DNA of 64,000 nucleotides. It comes from Schlesneria paludicola DSM 18645. GTDB taxonomy: Bacteria > Planctomycetota > Planctomycetia > Planctomycetales > Planctomycetaceae. A program made the position numbers and the translations under genes. Location: assembly GCA_945876035.1 (NCBI GenBank), contig CAMCMU010000018.1, positions 1 through 64,000 of the forward strand, written 5' to 3'. The notes under the pieces are model-generated. The model worked only from the letters and a program-made list of their open reading frames with translations, had not been told where the DNA came from and made no database searches. Positions 1 through 8,845 of this stretch are shown here, piece after piece (position 1 is the first letter of the stretch; each line of letters begins with the position of its first letter).

Positions 1-2
1 AC

Positions 3-329
3 CGACGGCGGATCACCGGGGATCGCGGGAAACGCCTGCTGGCCCGCCGGGGCGAGTTTCTCGAACGGACCTTCGCTCACTGTTACGAGACGGGTGGGAT
101 GAGACGGTTGCATGTCCGCGGCGCCGCGAACATCACGAAGCGACTCCTCCTGCACGCGGCAGCGTTCAACCTCAGCCTGATGATGAGAAAACTGCTCGGT
201 GCCGGAACCCCGCGAGGGTTCGCGGCCCTCTATCGCGCCGGCTGGCGCTGTTGGTCCGCCGCTCTAACATTTCTGCCGTCTCGACCGCGAACAATTCATT
301 GGACACAACCGACACCCACACTCGCCTGA
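3..329 (+). CDS. Transposase, C-terminal part (5' end outside window)
   Basis: The frame is open from the first bases of the window to a stop at 327-329, so the N-terminus lies to the left. The readable part contains GEFLERTFAHCYETGGMRR and then a stretch ending in KLLGAGTPRG. This is the typical C-terminal end of DDE transposases of the IS1182/IS5-like group (RGE-x-ERSFAH-x-Y-TGGMRR, then the LLGAGTPR tail). The DDE catalytic residues would lie mainly upstream, so whether the element is intact cannot be judged. The last 25 or so residues do not look like the family and may be read-through past the usual end. Family assignment is by motif memory; IS1182 versus a related group is uncertain. 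Confidence 0.75.
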   Translation, partial: RRRITGDRGKRLLARRGEFLERTFAHCYETGGMRRLHVRGAANITKRLLLHAAAFNLSLMMRKLLGAGTPRGFAALYRAGWRCWSAALTFLPSRPRTIHWTQPTPTLA

Positions 330-635
330 GTTGCCGGTCCATCGCCGACTCGAACTCCAATAATTGCCTTTCACCACGGGCTGCTAGAGGCTCGTGCAGC
401 GAATGGAGAAAACTTTGTTGAACCCGTTTTCGATGCGTCAGTACACCTCGCATGCCCAAGGAGACGTGGTGATCTCTGTGACGGCGGCATCGGGACGCTT
501 CGTTCAAGGACAAGCCGCCTTACTGTTTCCAGGCATCTGGCGGAACGGTATTCTCGTGGGCAGACAAGATCCTCGGGGCGAAGCCTTCCCTGTCGCGACC
601 GGTAAGACACCGCATCCCATCGCTCGTTCCCGCAT

Positions 636-663
636 GATGACTTCAATGAGATGACTTCAATGA
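636..663. repeat. 14-bp perfect tandem duplication
   Basis: GATGACTTCAATGA occurs twice without spacer (636-649 and 650-663), 13 bp before the start codon of the DUF1552 gene. The rest of the 330-676 interval shows no convincing gene. The duplication probably arose by slippage. It inserts extra ATG triplets just upstream of the true start and could interfere with start selection. Confidence 0.7.
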
Positions 664-676
664 TCGGACCTTTCGG

Positions 677-1993
677 ATGATGACTCCGCATTCTTTTTCA
701 CGGCGTACTTTCTTGCGTGGTACGGGTGTGGCCATGGCATTGCCGTGGTTGGAGTCGATTCCGGTTTGGGGTGATGCAGACGCGTCGCCTGAGCAGCGAA
801 AGAGTCAACCTCCTCTCCGACTGGCGGTCGTGTTTTCCGGCAACGGTTTTCATGCGGGACAGTGGTGGGCAAAAGGGGCCGGCAGTGAAATGCAGCTCGG
901 CCCTGTGCTCGAACCGCTCAGCGAATTCCGCGAACGACTGTTGTTGATTAATGGGCTGTACAATGCCGAGGCGTTGAAGGGCAACATTCATAGTTCGCAA
1001 ACCGGCAATATTCTCTCGGGAGCACCGCTCGCATCCGGGGGTGAGATCCGTTCTGGTACGAGCTTTGACCAGATCATTGCTCAGCGTTACGGGCATTCCA
1101 CAAAAGTTCCAAGCTTGGTGCTCGGCTGTGAGCGTTCGAACCCGGGGATTCACAAGAATTACTCCATGCTCTACAGTTCGCACATTTCGTGGAGTTCGCC
1201 AACGTCTCCGACGCCGCTCGAACTTTATCCGGCACTGGCCTTCGACCGACTCTTCATGGAGGAAGCCGAACGGGGAGACAAGAGCGTTCTTGATGCAGTC
1301 TCGGGCGAGGCCACTCGATTTCGCAAACGGATCAGCGAAAACGATCGACGGAAACTTGATGAATACCTGAATTCGGTACGCGAAGTGGAGCGTCGCATTG
1401 AGCAGGCTGGTCAGCAAGGAGAGCTTCAAGGCTGGCGACCGACACTAAATAAGCCCAATATCCCTCGCCCGCCTGAAGGAATTCCGCAAAACATCGCCGA
1501 CCACATGCGACTGATGTGCGACATTTTGGTTCTTGCCTTTCAAACCGATGCGACTCGCGTCAGCACCCTGAAACTCAATAACGACCACAGTTACCTCCAG
1601 TTTCCAAATTTGGGCGTCGACGTGGGGCATCACGAGTTGTCGCATTCGGATCGAGGAAAGCTGTCTCCCGATTGGCTCAAAGTTAATCAGTTCTTCCTAG
1701 AACAATTCGGCTACATCGCTCGACGCCTCGATGCAATCCAAGAAGGGGAACGAACGGCGTTGGACAATTCGGTGTTGATGTATTGTTCGAGCATGCAGTC
1801 CGGCAGTCACGACGCATCCAATCTGCCCTGCGTTGTCGTCGGTGGAAAACACCAAATTTCAGGCGGCCGCGTACTCGATTACGCAAAACAACCCAACCGC
1901 AAAATGTGCAGCCTCTATCTGTCTTTACTCGACAAGTATGGAATTCACCTCAAAGAATTCGGCGATACCAACGAACGACTGACGGACGTCTGA
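677..1993 (+). CDS. DUF1552 domain protein, Tat-exported
   Basis: 438 residues. The N-terminus carries a twin-arginine signal (SRRTFLRG at about residues 7-14, then a short hydrophobic stretch), so export of a folded protein by the Tat system is likely. The body matches the DUF1552 family abundant in Planctomycetes: VVFSGNGFH near the start, IHSSQTGNILSGAPL, SFDQIIAQRYG, RFRKRISENDRRKLDEYL, then THELSH-like VGHHELSHSD and the late CSSMQSGSHDASNLPCVV. The molecular activity of the family is unknown; it resembles the DUF1501/sulfatase-like exported group. In planctomycetes such genes usually follow a DUF1592/DUF1588 cytochrome-type gene. Here the upstream neighbour is a transposase remnant, so the partner is absent or outside the window. 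ATG 677 and 680 are both possible starts. Confidence 0.93.
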   Translation: MMTPHSFSRRTFLRGTGVAMALPWLESIPVWGDADASPEQRKSQPPLRLAVVFSGNGFHAGQWWAKGAGSEMQLGPVLEPLSEFRERLLLINGLYNAEALKGNIHSSQTGNILSGAPLASGGEIRSGTSFDQIIAQRYGHSTKVPSLVLGCERSNPGIHKNYSMLYSSHISWSSPTSPTPLELYPALAFDRLFMEEAERGDKSVLDAVSGEATRFRKRISENDRRKLDEYLNSVREVERRIEQAGQQGELQGWRPTLNKPNIPRPPEGIPQNIADHMRLMCDILVLAFQTDATRVSTLKLNNDHSYLQFPNLGVDVGHHELSHSDRGKLSPDWLKVNQFFLEQFGYIARRLDAIQEGERTALDNSVLMYCSSMQSGSHDASNLPCVVVGGKHQISGGRVLDYAKQPNRKMCSLYLSLLDKYGIHLKEFGDTNERLTDV

Positions 1994-1996
1994 ACT

Positions 1997-2040
1997 GCCA
2001 CGCGTTGGACGCACGGCGAGTCGTGCGCCCAACGCGTGGC
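1997..2040. repeat. Long GC-rich inverted repeat (19-bp arms)
   Basis: The arms are 1997-2015 and 2022-2040 with a 6-nt loop; one position is mismatched (A versus G). The arm core is CCACGCGTTGG. It begins 4 nt after the DUF1552 stop and would form a very stable RNA hairpin. There is no U-tract, so it is not a textbook intrinsic terminator. It could protect the 3' end of the mRNA, stall polymerase, or be a REP-like element. Confidence 0.75.
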
Positions 2041-2052
2041 GATGAATTCGAC

Positions 2053-2092
2053 GGTCTCCAATACGCGTCATGGAATCAGCTTGTTGGAGACC
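2053..2092. repeat. 9-bp perfect inverted repeat
   Basis: GGTCTCCAA (2053-2061) pairs with TTGGAGACC (2084-2092) over a 22-nt loop. It directly follows the longer hairpin at 1997-2040 in the short gap before the next gene. It may be a second transcript-end or attenuation structure; no U-tract follows. Confidence 0.5.
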
Positions 2093-2205
2093 AATCACAG
2101 CGATCCTGCAGATCTGAGGCACTCGATAACTCCGTCAACAGAATCTCGGTGTGATCACTCAAACCATAGCGATATGTTGACCCTTGCCTGATCTAGAGGA
2201 ATAAT

Positions 2206-3504
2206 ATGCCGGTTGTTTTTTCCTCGACTTGGAGTGAATCGATCGTGTTACGCATACTCGCTCTGACCCTTGGATTGGTCGGTCTTGTCGAACGCACATC
2301 TTCGGTCCAGGCTCAGTCTGTCTATTTTTCAGCCACCACGTGGGGGAGGGGTCACTACGGACAGGGGCCTGCGGGATTCGGGTGCCATCGATACGACAGC
2401 CCTTTCCTCTGTGGCTACGGGTACGTCGGTGGCTCGGTCGTCGCCTCGTTTGGCGGCAGGTCTATCAATCCCGGCGCGATCGGATACCCCTCCTACGACG
2501 CATGGCAACACATCGTTTACGGGGTGCCAATACAGATGATCCCGACCGATCCCGTCGCCTATGTCTACGGCTATGGTTATGCCGCCTCGGGGGCTCTCCC
2601 CGATCCAAGATTGGGATATTTCACGAACAGCACGCTTCTGGCTCCCCATGGGTTGTCGGTCAGTGTCACTCCGTTACAAACGTCAGCGACACGGCTCTTG
2701 AAGCCTGATTTTGCGGACGGTCTCGGCTACGCACAACCGCTTCCCAACTCCTTGGATTCTTCGCGGCGTCCGGTCACTCCATCGACGACCGCTGCACGTT
2801 TGCGAAGTCGAGAGCGTCAGTCGATTGGAGACGAACATTTCCGTAAGCATCAATGGGCCAAAGCGTACATCGAGTACCGGGCTGCGGTGGATGCCGCCCC
2901 AGATCGGGCTGAGTCGCACCATCGACTGGGCTTTGTTTTGATCGCGATGCAGCACTATGCCTCGGCTGTCGGAGAGTTCAAAAGCAGCATCTTATACGAC
3001 CCGGCGCTGCCGAAAACCGGCGAGAAATTGATCTCGTTGCTCGGTCCTGAGAGCCAGATCCTCAGGGCCGCAATCACGCAAAAAGTGGCCGATTGGTTGA
3101 GGAAGGATCTTCGTCATCCGGATCGTCTTTTCCTCTTTGGGCTGGTGCTGCATGACCAAGACGATGCGCGAGAGAGCGAGGTCTTCGAAGCGGCACAACG
3201 CATGGCGATCAACTCCGGCCGCTCGGCGGACCACATTGTTGCCTTTCTGAAATCGCCGGCATCAAATTCCGTGAAGGCACCAGCCGTTTCCGAGTCCGAT
3301 CCGATTCCCGCTCGTGTTGATCTTCCGATTCCGAACGATAAGTTGACAGGCTTGGCGGGATCCCTTCGCGTCGTCGTGCAATCCCCAAACACGCCCACAA
3401 CGCGTCTGCTAGAACGGATCCTTTCTGAGACAGAGCCACACCCTCTGCCGAGCCTCTCCACGGAGCCGACTCCCCCCCGAGGTGCGTTGATCCCACCAAA
3501 ATGA
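2206..3504 (+). CDS. Secreted TPR-repeat protein
   Basis: 432 residues. ATG 2206 is preceded by a good ribosome site (GAGG at 2197-2200). The N-terminus has a signal peptide (about residues 10-36, cleavage near VQAQ). Residues 40-140 are rich in Gly and Tyr (for example YVYGYGYAASG), a composition common in exported planctomycete proteins. Around residues 200-275 there is at least one tetratricopeptide unit (IGDEHFRKHQWAKAYIEYRAAVDAAP, then SHHRLGFVLIAMQHYASAVGEFKSSI). The last 80 residues are Pro/Ser-rich and probably disordered. No enzymatic motif was seen. TPRs imply protein binding; the partner is unknown. Confidence 0.8.
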   Translation: MPVVFSSTWSESIVLRILALTLGLVGLVERTSSVQAQSVYFSATTWGRGHYGQGPAGFGCHRYDSPFLCGYGYVGGSVVASFGGRSINPGAIGYPSYDAWQHIVYGVPIQMIPTDPVAYVYGYGYAASGALPDPRLGYFTNSTLLAPHGLSVSVTPLQTSATRLLKPDFADGLGYAQPLPNSLDSSRRPVTPSTTAARLRSRERQSIGDEHFRKHQWAKAYIEYRAAVDAAPDRAESHHRLGFVLIAMQHYASAVGEFKSSILYDPALPKTGEKLISLLGPESQILRAAITQKVADWLRKDLRHPDRLFLFGLVLHDQDDARESEVFEAAQRMAINSGRSADHIVAFLKSPASNSVKAPAVSESDPIPARVDLPIPNDKLTGLAGSLRVVVQSPNTPTTRLLERILSETEPHPLPSLSTEPTPPRGALIPPK

Positions 3505-3607
3505 AACCCTGAGCAGTGCCGAGATCCGGTCTCATTCCCCTGTGCCCAAGGGCAAAATTCAATACCCCATCGAATCGAATTTAACAGAAATGGTTTTGGA
3601 GTCTTCT

Positions 3608-4423
3608 ATGGCGTTTCCTGCATCACCGCGCGAGTCCAAGGGGCATCGGACCGTGATCACCGTTTGTACTTACAATGAGCGAGCGAATATTACACAACTG
3701 ATACCGCTGCTATTAGAGGCATTGCCGCAGGCGGAGGTGCTGATCGTCGATGATAATTCGCCGGATGGTACGGCAGATGTCGCCCGCGAGTTTGGCCGAG
3801 TCAATGCGCGTGTGAAATTGCTGTTACGCACGTCAAAAGAAGGGTTGGGGGCCGCGACGCTGGCAGGATTCCGCTGGGCCATGGACCATGACTACGACTT
3901 CCTCGTCAATATGGATGCCGATTTCAGTCACCATCCGCGGTATCTGTCAGCCCTCCTTAACGGCATGAGTGTCGCGGATGTGAGCATTGGATCACGCTAC
4001 GTCAGCGGCGGCGGAATCGTCGGTTGGAGTCTTCAACGCCACGTCATGAGTCTGGGAATCAATATCTATTCCCGCATCTTGCTCGGTCTTCGTTCCCGAG
4101 ATTGCAGCGGTGCCTTTCGTTGCTATCGGGTGCAACGATTGCACGAGATCGACTTTTCTCAATTTCGATCACGGGGCTATGCATTTCAGGAGGAGATGCT
4201 CTATCGATGCGCTCGTTCCGGCTGTCGCATCATCGAGATACCGATCGTTTTCGAAGATCGGATTGTTGGTCAGTCAAAAATCAATCTGACGGAAATCCTG
4301 CGGGCTTTGCGCGATCTGTTTCTGCTGGGACTGGAACGTCTACGCGACACGCCCGTGCGAGTGACCGACTGCTCGACCGTCAGTCGTGAGAGTGCACGGA
4401 ATCAGGAAAATCGCCGTTGTTGA
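3608..4423 (+). CDS. Glycosyltransferase family 2, dolichol-phosphate mannosyltransferase-like
   Basis: 271 residues from ATG 3608, chosen because GGAG at 3597-3600 lies 7 nt upstream; GTG 3542 and ATG 3590 are in frame but have no ribosome site. GT2 (GT-A fold) features are in order: TVCTYNERANI, EVLIVDDNSPDGTADVA (the DDNSPDGT signature of dolichyl/polyprenyl-phosphate mannose synthases), NMDADFSHHP (DxD metal/nucleotide site), GSRYVSGGGIVGW, DCSGAFRCYR and a C-terminal RIVGQSKI. It probably moves a hexose from a nucleotide sugar to a polyprenyl phosphate at the cytoplasmic membrane. There is no C-terminal membrane domain, so it is the short, soluble-type form. Its 3' end overlaps the convergent panB by 44 bp. 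Confidence 0.9.
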   Translation: MAFPASPRESKGHRTVITVCTYNERANITQLIPLLLEALPQAEVLIVDDNSPDGTADVAREFGRVNARVKLLLRTSKEGLGAATLAGFRWAMDHDYDFLVNMDADFSHHPRYLSALLNGMSVADVSIGSRYVSGGGIVGWSLQRHVMSLGINIYSRILLGLRSRDCSGAFRCYRVQRLHEIDFSQFRSRGYAFQEEMLYRCARSGCRIIEIPIVFEDRIVGQSKINLTEILRALRDLFLLGLERLRDTPVRVTDCSTVSRESARNQENRRC

Positions 4424-5201
4424 TCTCCGCAATATACTGCCGAGCTGCGGCGATCGATGTCGCGCGCAGGTCAGCAAAACGCTTCAGAAACCGCGGCTGA
4501 AACCCGGCGGTCAGCCCCAGCATGTCGCAACTGACAAGGACTTGGCCATCACAATCGGGACCGGCACCGATCCCGATTGTTGGAATGGAAACGGAATTGG
4601 TGATTTTTGCGGCTATGCTGCGTGGCATTAACTCCAGAACAATTCCGAACGCTCCGGCTTCCTCGGCGGTTTTGGCATCCGCGAGTAACTCGACTTCGTC
4701 TCGCTGAATCTTGGACATTGAACCTAGTTTTCTCACCGATTGTGGCCGCATTCCCACATGGGCCATGACCGGAAGGTCGGCACTCGCTAGAGCTCTGATG
4801 GTATCCGCTTGATGAACTCCCCCTTCGAGTTTCACGGCGCCACAGCCAGTCTCCTTAAAAACTCGGCCGGCGTTTTCCACCGCCTGCATCGGACTGACCT
4901 GATACGACATGAACGGAAGATCGACGATCACCAACGCACGCTGCACGGACCGGACAACCATTTCTCCATGGTAGATCATCTGATCCAGCGTGACAGGCAT
5001 CGTTGTTGACTTACCTTGGACAACCATTCCCAAGGAATCGCCGACCAGAATGGCGTCGACTCCAGCCTCATCAAACAGTCCGGCCCACAAGTAATCATAG
5101 GCTGTCAGAACGGATAACTTTCGGCCATGGGACTTGGCGGCCATAAAGCGCGGGACAGTCATCGTGTGGAAGGACGGCGATGCGCGATGTGATTCATTCA
5201 T
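4380..5201 (-). CDS. panB: 3-methyl-2-oxobutanoate hydroxymethyltransferase (ketopantoate synthesis)
   Basis: 273 residues from ATG 5201 (TTG 5222 and ATG 5165 are also in frame; 5165 would begin exactly at the conserved TVPRFMAAK). It catalyses transfer of a hydroxymethyl group from methylene-tetrahydrofolate to 2-oxoisovalerate, the first step of pantothenate and CoA synthesis. Family signatures are all present: SVLTAYDYLWAGLFDEAG, AILVGDSLGMVVQG, TLDQMIYHGEMVVR, VIVDLPFMSY, VKLEGG, VMAHVGMRPQS, FGIVLELMPRSIA, PTIGIGAGPDCDGQVLV and MLGL. Mg-binding Asp residues are in VGDS and VDLPF, and the catalytic Glu is in LELMP. Length is normal. It is convergent with the upstream glycosyltransferase and overlaps it by 44 bp. 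Confidence 0.96.
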   Translation of the reverse strand: MNESHRASPSFHTMTVPRFMAAKSHGRKLSVLTAYDYLWAGLFDEAGVDAILVGDSLGMVVQGKSTTMPVTLDQMIYHGEMVVRSVQRALVIVDLPFMSYQVSPMQAVENAGRVFKETGCGAVKLEGGVHQADTIRALASADLPVMAHVGMRPQSVRKLGSMSKIQRDEVELLADAKTAEEAGAFGIVLELMPRSIAAKITNSVSIPTIGIGAGPDCDGQVLVSCDMLGLTAGFQPRFLKRFADLRATSIAAARQYIAEINNGDFPDSVHSHD

Positions 5202-5320
5202 GAGCTCAGCTGCCGAAATCAAGACGGAGTGGAAACAAGACGTTCGCCGCTATGATAGCGACTGAAACGAGCCACCGCATTCTAATCGCTGACCAGAAAA
5301 GGAGTTTCACAAAATCCAAT

Positions 5321-7534
5321 TTAGATGACGGTATCGAGACGGTTTCGAGTGCTGACGTGACGCTGAGACAAGGCTCGAGCTTGTGTTGCGGACGTGTCAA
5401 AAGAGAGTGACAAATGTACGCTCCATGTTCTGTCTTCCGGAACTTGGAACTGCCAATGCGGCACGACAGCACAACTTTGATGGACTAACTCAAAGCCGCC
5501 CTCGGACTGACTGACGGTCTGGATTGGAAATGTCCAAAAATGGGCCGGTTGGGATGTGTCGATTGCCGCATCCACTCCGAGCCATTCATCGACGAGACCG
5601 ATGCGAGACATCAAATCGGTCTCAAGTCGAGATTCCATGGGCCCGAGTGTTTGGCCGTTTTCGCCATAAAGATAGCGGTCGTGCGCACCGGCGGGCATGG
5701 CGGCAAAGTTGAATTCCACCGCGAAATGTATCGGCAAACCTGCCGGCAAGTTTTGCAGTTGATAGCTCACATCCAAGGTGCCACCTGCGGACGCATCGAG
5801 AGCAATCGACTTTGTGACTTTGACAGGATATGGACCGAGATTTCCCTCACGCCACAGAATAGCTTCAACGCGTTCGTCAGAACGACGGAGTTTTGCCTGA
5901 TAGACTCCCTCAACAAAATCGCCTAGTCCCCCATGGCCGTTGACGAATGCCTCACGCGACAAGCCGGGCTGTAGGAAGTGATCGACCAAACTTTTCCGCG
6001 GCCAAGTGTCATACTGCAACTTTTTATCGAGATCCGGTTGCTTGAACCGGACGCCTCCCTGAGGATCGACACCGCCTCCGGTATCGTTCGGCCCCTGACC
6101 GGCATGCTGACGGATGCGATCGTGGTACGGCTCATGCCGACGGTTCAGGGTGGCGAGGAGGTTCGTCGTGATGGCTCGCAGGTCGAGTTCGTACAGGTGG
6201 CCACCTTTTCCGGGTGCGACGTACGCCACCAGACGATCTCCGGCTAACCGAATTTCTTGGCGAGCATCGAGGTTGAAATCGTCCGCCTGAATATCGACCC
6301 AACGTCCGCTCCGACCGGCGGCTTGTTCGAGGAGCGTGTCGGCCGCAATCAATTTGGAAAATATGGCGTTGCGCAGGTGTGGTAGATACAGTCCGCCGAA
6401 GGCGCCGTGCCAGTACGGACAATTACACTGAGCGCGATACAATTCGAGACGTGCTTGGTCGATCAATCCACGGGTTTGTGGTTCATAGTCTTCCGCTGCC
6501 GCCTGCTGGATTCGGAGACTCACCTGCATCATCCGCGAATACATTTCATTGGCTTCGGGATATTTGACGAGAAAATTCCGCCATGAGCCGGCACGGACGA
6601 ACGGCTTCACCCGATGCCAGTCGTGACGCTGCTCCTGGCCGCGAATCATATCGCGGAAGTGTGTTTGCTGTTCCGTCGACAATGCCCACTCGGTCATTTC
6701 GCGGTAACTTCCGTCGGGAAGATAAATTCGACCCAGAGGTGAGACGTGATCAACGGTCTCCGCCATCGTCGTTACGTTGATCCAATCGCGGTTTTCACGC
6801 AATGCCATGAAGAACCGCCGTAACCATCCATCGCGGTAGACAAGATCCTTTGATCGTGGCCAAGCTCCAAGCTTCTCGCCGTCATCACCAAAAGTCATCA
6901 CGGCATTCGGAAACCGCTCCGCGACACCGCGGCAGTGATTGATGGTCTCGTAGGGATCTGCATAAGGAATTAAATAGCGCAAGCGTTCGCTACCGGCAAA
7001 CACTTTCAACAATCTGCCGCCGTCTTCGGTGAGGTAATACCCATGCAATTCGTCATCGTGCAACCCCGCATTGAGGAAGTGTGTGTCGTCCAGAAGAGTG
7101 TATTCGATTCCGGCATCGGCAATCTCACCGGCAAACGATTGCTCCCAGACTCGTTCAGGAATCCATAGGCCACGCACTCGGGTGGAGAACGTCTGTTCGA
7201 GATGTCGCGTGTAGGTCGTGATCTGGCCCAAGCGATCATGGCGGGGGATCGATGACAGAATCGGTTCGTAGTACGGCCCGCCCAAAAGTTCGACCTGTCC
7301 TCGGCTGACGAGACGACGAACTTGGTCGATATATTCCGGATGCTGCTCCGTTAACCAATCCAGCAAGCTTCCGGAAATGTGCAACACCACGGGGATATCC
7401 GGAAATTGTTCCAGCAGTTCGATGAACGGTTGATAGCTGTCCCGAAATGCAGCCTCAAACACGCCATCAAAATTGCCGATCGGCTGATGGTTGTGCAGCG
7501 TCAAGATCAGCCGAATCGATGCCGTCATAGCCAT
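5321..7534 (-). CDS. GH57 family alpha-amylase / 4-alpha-glucanotransferase-like
   Basis: About 737 residues from ATG 7534, favoured by AAGGA just upstream; the frame continues further 5' but without family sequence. GH57 conserved regions are present in order: LTLHNHQPIGNFDGVFEAAF (region 1), ELLGGPYYEPIL (region 2), RGLWIPERVWEQ (region 3, the Glu being the likely nucleophile) and VMTFGDDGEKLGAWP (region 4, the Asp being the likely acid/base). The second half matches the DUF1925/DUF1926 domains of this class, with HFRDMIRGQEQRHDWHRVK, NCPYWHGAFGGLYLPHLR and a beta-rich end. It should rearrange or hydrolyse alpha-1,4-glucans in the cytoplasm. It sits on the same strand downstream of galT and glgA, which supports a role in glycogen turnover. 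Confidence 0.92.
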   Translation of the reverse strand: MAMTASIRLILTLHNHQPIGNFDGVFEAAFRDSYQPFIELLEQFPDIPVVLHISGSLLDWLTEQHPEYIDQVRRLVSRGQVELLGGPYYEPILSSIPRHDRLGQITTYTRHLEQTFSTRVRGLWIPERVWEQSFAGEIADAGIEYTLLDDTHFLNAGLHDDELHGYYLTEDGGRLLKVFAGSERLRYLIPYADPYETINHCRGVAERFPNAVMTFGDDGEKLGAWPRSKDLVYRDGWLRRFFMALRENRDWINVTTMAETVDHVSPLGRIYLPDGSYREMTEWALSTEQQTHFRDMIRGQEQRHDWHRVKPFVRAGSWRNFLVKYPEANEMYSRMMQVSLRIQQAAAEDYEPQTRGLIDQARLELYRAQCNCPYWHGAFGGLYLPHLRNAIFSKLIAADTLLEQAAGRSGRWVDIQADDFNLDARQEIRLAGDRLVAYVAPGKGGHLYELDLRAITTNLLATLNRRHEPYHDRIRQHAGQGPNDTGGGVDPQGGVRFKQPDLDKKLQYDTWPRKSLVDHFLQPGLSREAFVNGHGGLGDFVEGVYQAKLRRSDERVEAILWREGNLGPYPVKVTKSIALDASAGGTLDVSYQLQNLPAGLPIHFAVEFNFAAMPAGAHDRYLYGENGQTLGPMESRLETDLMSRIGLVDEWLGVDAAIDTSQPAHFWTFPIQTVSQSEGGFELVHQSCAVVPHWQFQVPEDRTWSVHLSLSFDTSATQARALSQRHVSTRNRLDTVI

Positions 7535-7830
7535 TACATCCTTAAGTCTTCGCTGGGTGAAATACGGTGGTGCCGCAGGCCGTTGTGAGACCCCGGAGTC
7601 GTGTGCCATGGAGGCACGCGACTCCAAATGGACAACAGAAAATGCCGTACTCAGTCCGCACAATCGTCATTTTTTCAACGGACCTGCAATCAAACTTGTT
7701 GGGATCGCAAGGTCCATGATGACGGGGCAAGATAGCGGAAAGAAAGGGTGTCGCAGTGCTGTTCTCCACAGGCGAGTCGGGGATTGACCCGTTCTGAAAT
7801 TTCCTCGTTTGCACCGCAACGCAGGATGAA

Positions 7831-8823
7831 TTAATTCGGCATGATCGCTCGCAGAATCGTGGCGGCCTGTTCCGGCAGGATCGGATTGATGAAGCAGCCA
7901 GTTCCCAATTCGAACCCGGCAACATGGGTGATACGAGGCAGCAGTTCCATATGCCAAAGGTAATAAGGCAGTTCTGGCCGGTTCAGCGGTGCTGAGTGAA
8001 TGAAATAATTGTACGGAGGATCATCGAGGGCACATTCCAATTGACGAAGGACGGATTTCAGCACGCGGGCAAGTGTTTCGATCATCGGCGCTGCGATGTT
8101 TTCAAAGTGACTGCCTTGCCGTTTCGGGAGGATCCACGTTTCAAAGGGGCAACGGCTGGCAAACGGGCAGAACACAAGAAAACTGTCGGTGTTCAGGACA
8201 ACTCTGGTGCCCACTGCCAACTCCTGTTGAATCATGTCCTCGAAGATCGAGACATTCCGGTCACGGAAGTACTGCAACGCACCGTCTAATTCATCCTCAA
8301 TCGCCGGTGGCACAAACGAAGTGGCCATGAGTTGTGAGTGACAATGCGGAAGTGAAGCGCCCGCTAAAGCCCCTTTGTTTTTGAAAATCAGGGCGTGAAC
8401 GAATCGGGGATCACATTTCAGAGTCAGGAGTCGGTGTTTATAGGCCGACAGGACTTCACCGATATTGTCGATGCTCAATCGAGACATGTTTGTCTCGCTG
8501 TGTGGGCATTCGATGATCACTTCATGAGACCCGAGCCCGAGCCCGCTCGTATAGATTCCCTGCTCTCGCTGTTGCAGATCTCCCTCGATCTGCAGTGCGG
8601 GAAACTTGTTCGGCACCACGCGAACTCTCCAACCTGGGCCATTGGGTCGCGAGTCCTGATTGCGATAAGCCAAGAGTTCCGGCGGAGTCTCCGATTCGTT
8701 GCCCTCTGCAAAAGGATCCCTGTCTGCAGGGATCGTCACCGAGTGGGCGAGCACGTTTATCGGACGTTGTCCGCGATCGGGTGCGAACATCACCCAGCGT
8801 GAGACGAGGGGGTCCTTACGCAT
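7831..8823 (-). CDS. galT: Galactose-1-phosphate uridylyltransferase family protein
   Basis: 330 residues from ATG 8823, placed at [21 protein letters not shown], which corresponds to the usual start RKDPxxGRWV; GTG 8889 would add about 22 non-conserved residues. The HIT-fold active site is visible as [10 protein letters not shown] (H-x-H-x-Q, where the second His would carry the UMP). Most relatives have HPHSQ; here a Cys stands between the two histidines. Other conserved parts are [41 protein letters not shown] and a late [15 protein letters not shown]. It exchanges UMP between UDP-glucose and galactose-1-phosphate in the Leloir pathway, although members of this broader group may use other hexose phosphates. 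It starts 22 bp after glgA, so the two are probably one operon. Confidence 0.88.
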   Translation of the reverse strand: MRKDPLVSRWVMFAPDRGQRPINVLAHSVTIPADRDPFAEGNESETPPELLAYRNQDSRPNGPGWRVRVVPNKFPALQIEGDLQQREQGIYTSGLGLGSHEVIIECPHSETNMSRLSIDNIGEVLSAYKHRLLTLKCDPRFVHALIFKNKGALAGASLPHCHSQLMATSFVPPAIEDELDGALQYFRDRNVSIFEDMIQQELAVGTRVVLNTDSFLVFCPFASRCPFETWILPKRQGSHFENIAAPMIETLARVLKSVLRQLECALDDPPYNYFIHSAPLNRPELPYYLWHMELLPRITHVAGFELGTGCFINPILPEQAATILRAIMPN

Positions 8824-8845
8824 TTCGGGGCGACAGACGGGTTTT

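Noticed and set aside
394-654. 86-codon plus-strand frame before the DUF1552 gene
   Set aside because: No ribosome site, no recognised motif, and it ends in the tandem duplication; not supported as a gene.
698-1429. 243-codon minus-strand frame inside the DUF1552 gene
   Set aside because: It lies fully within a convincing gene on the other strand and has no family features; shadow frame.
5540-5926. 128-codon plus-strand frame inside the GH57 gene
   Set aside because: Antisense to the C-terminal domain of a well-supported gene; no independent evidence.
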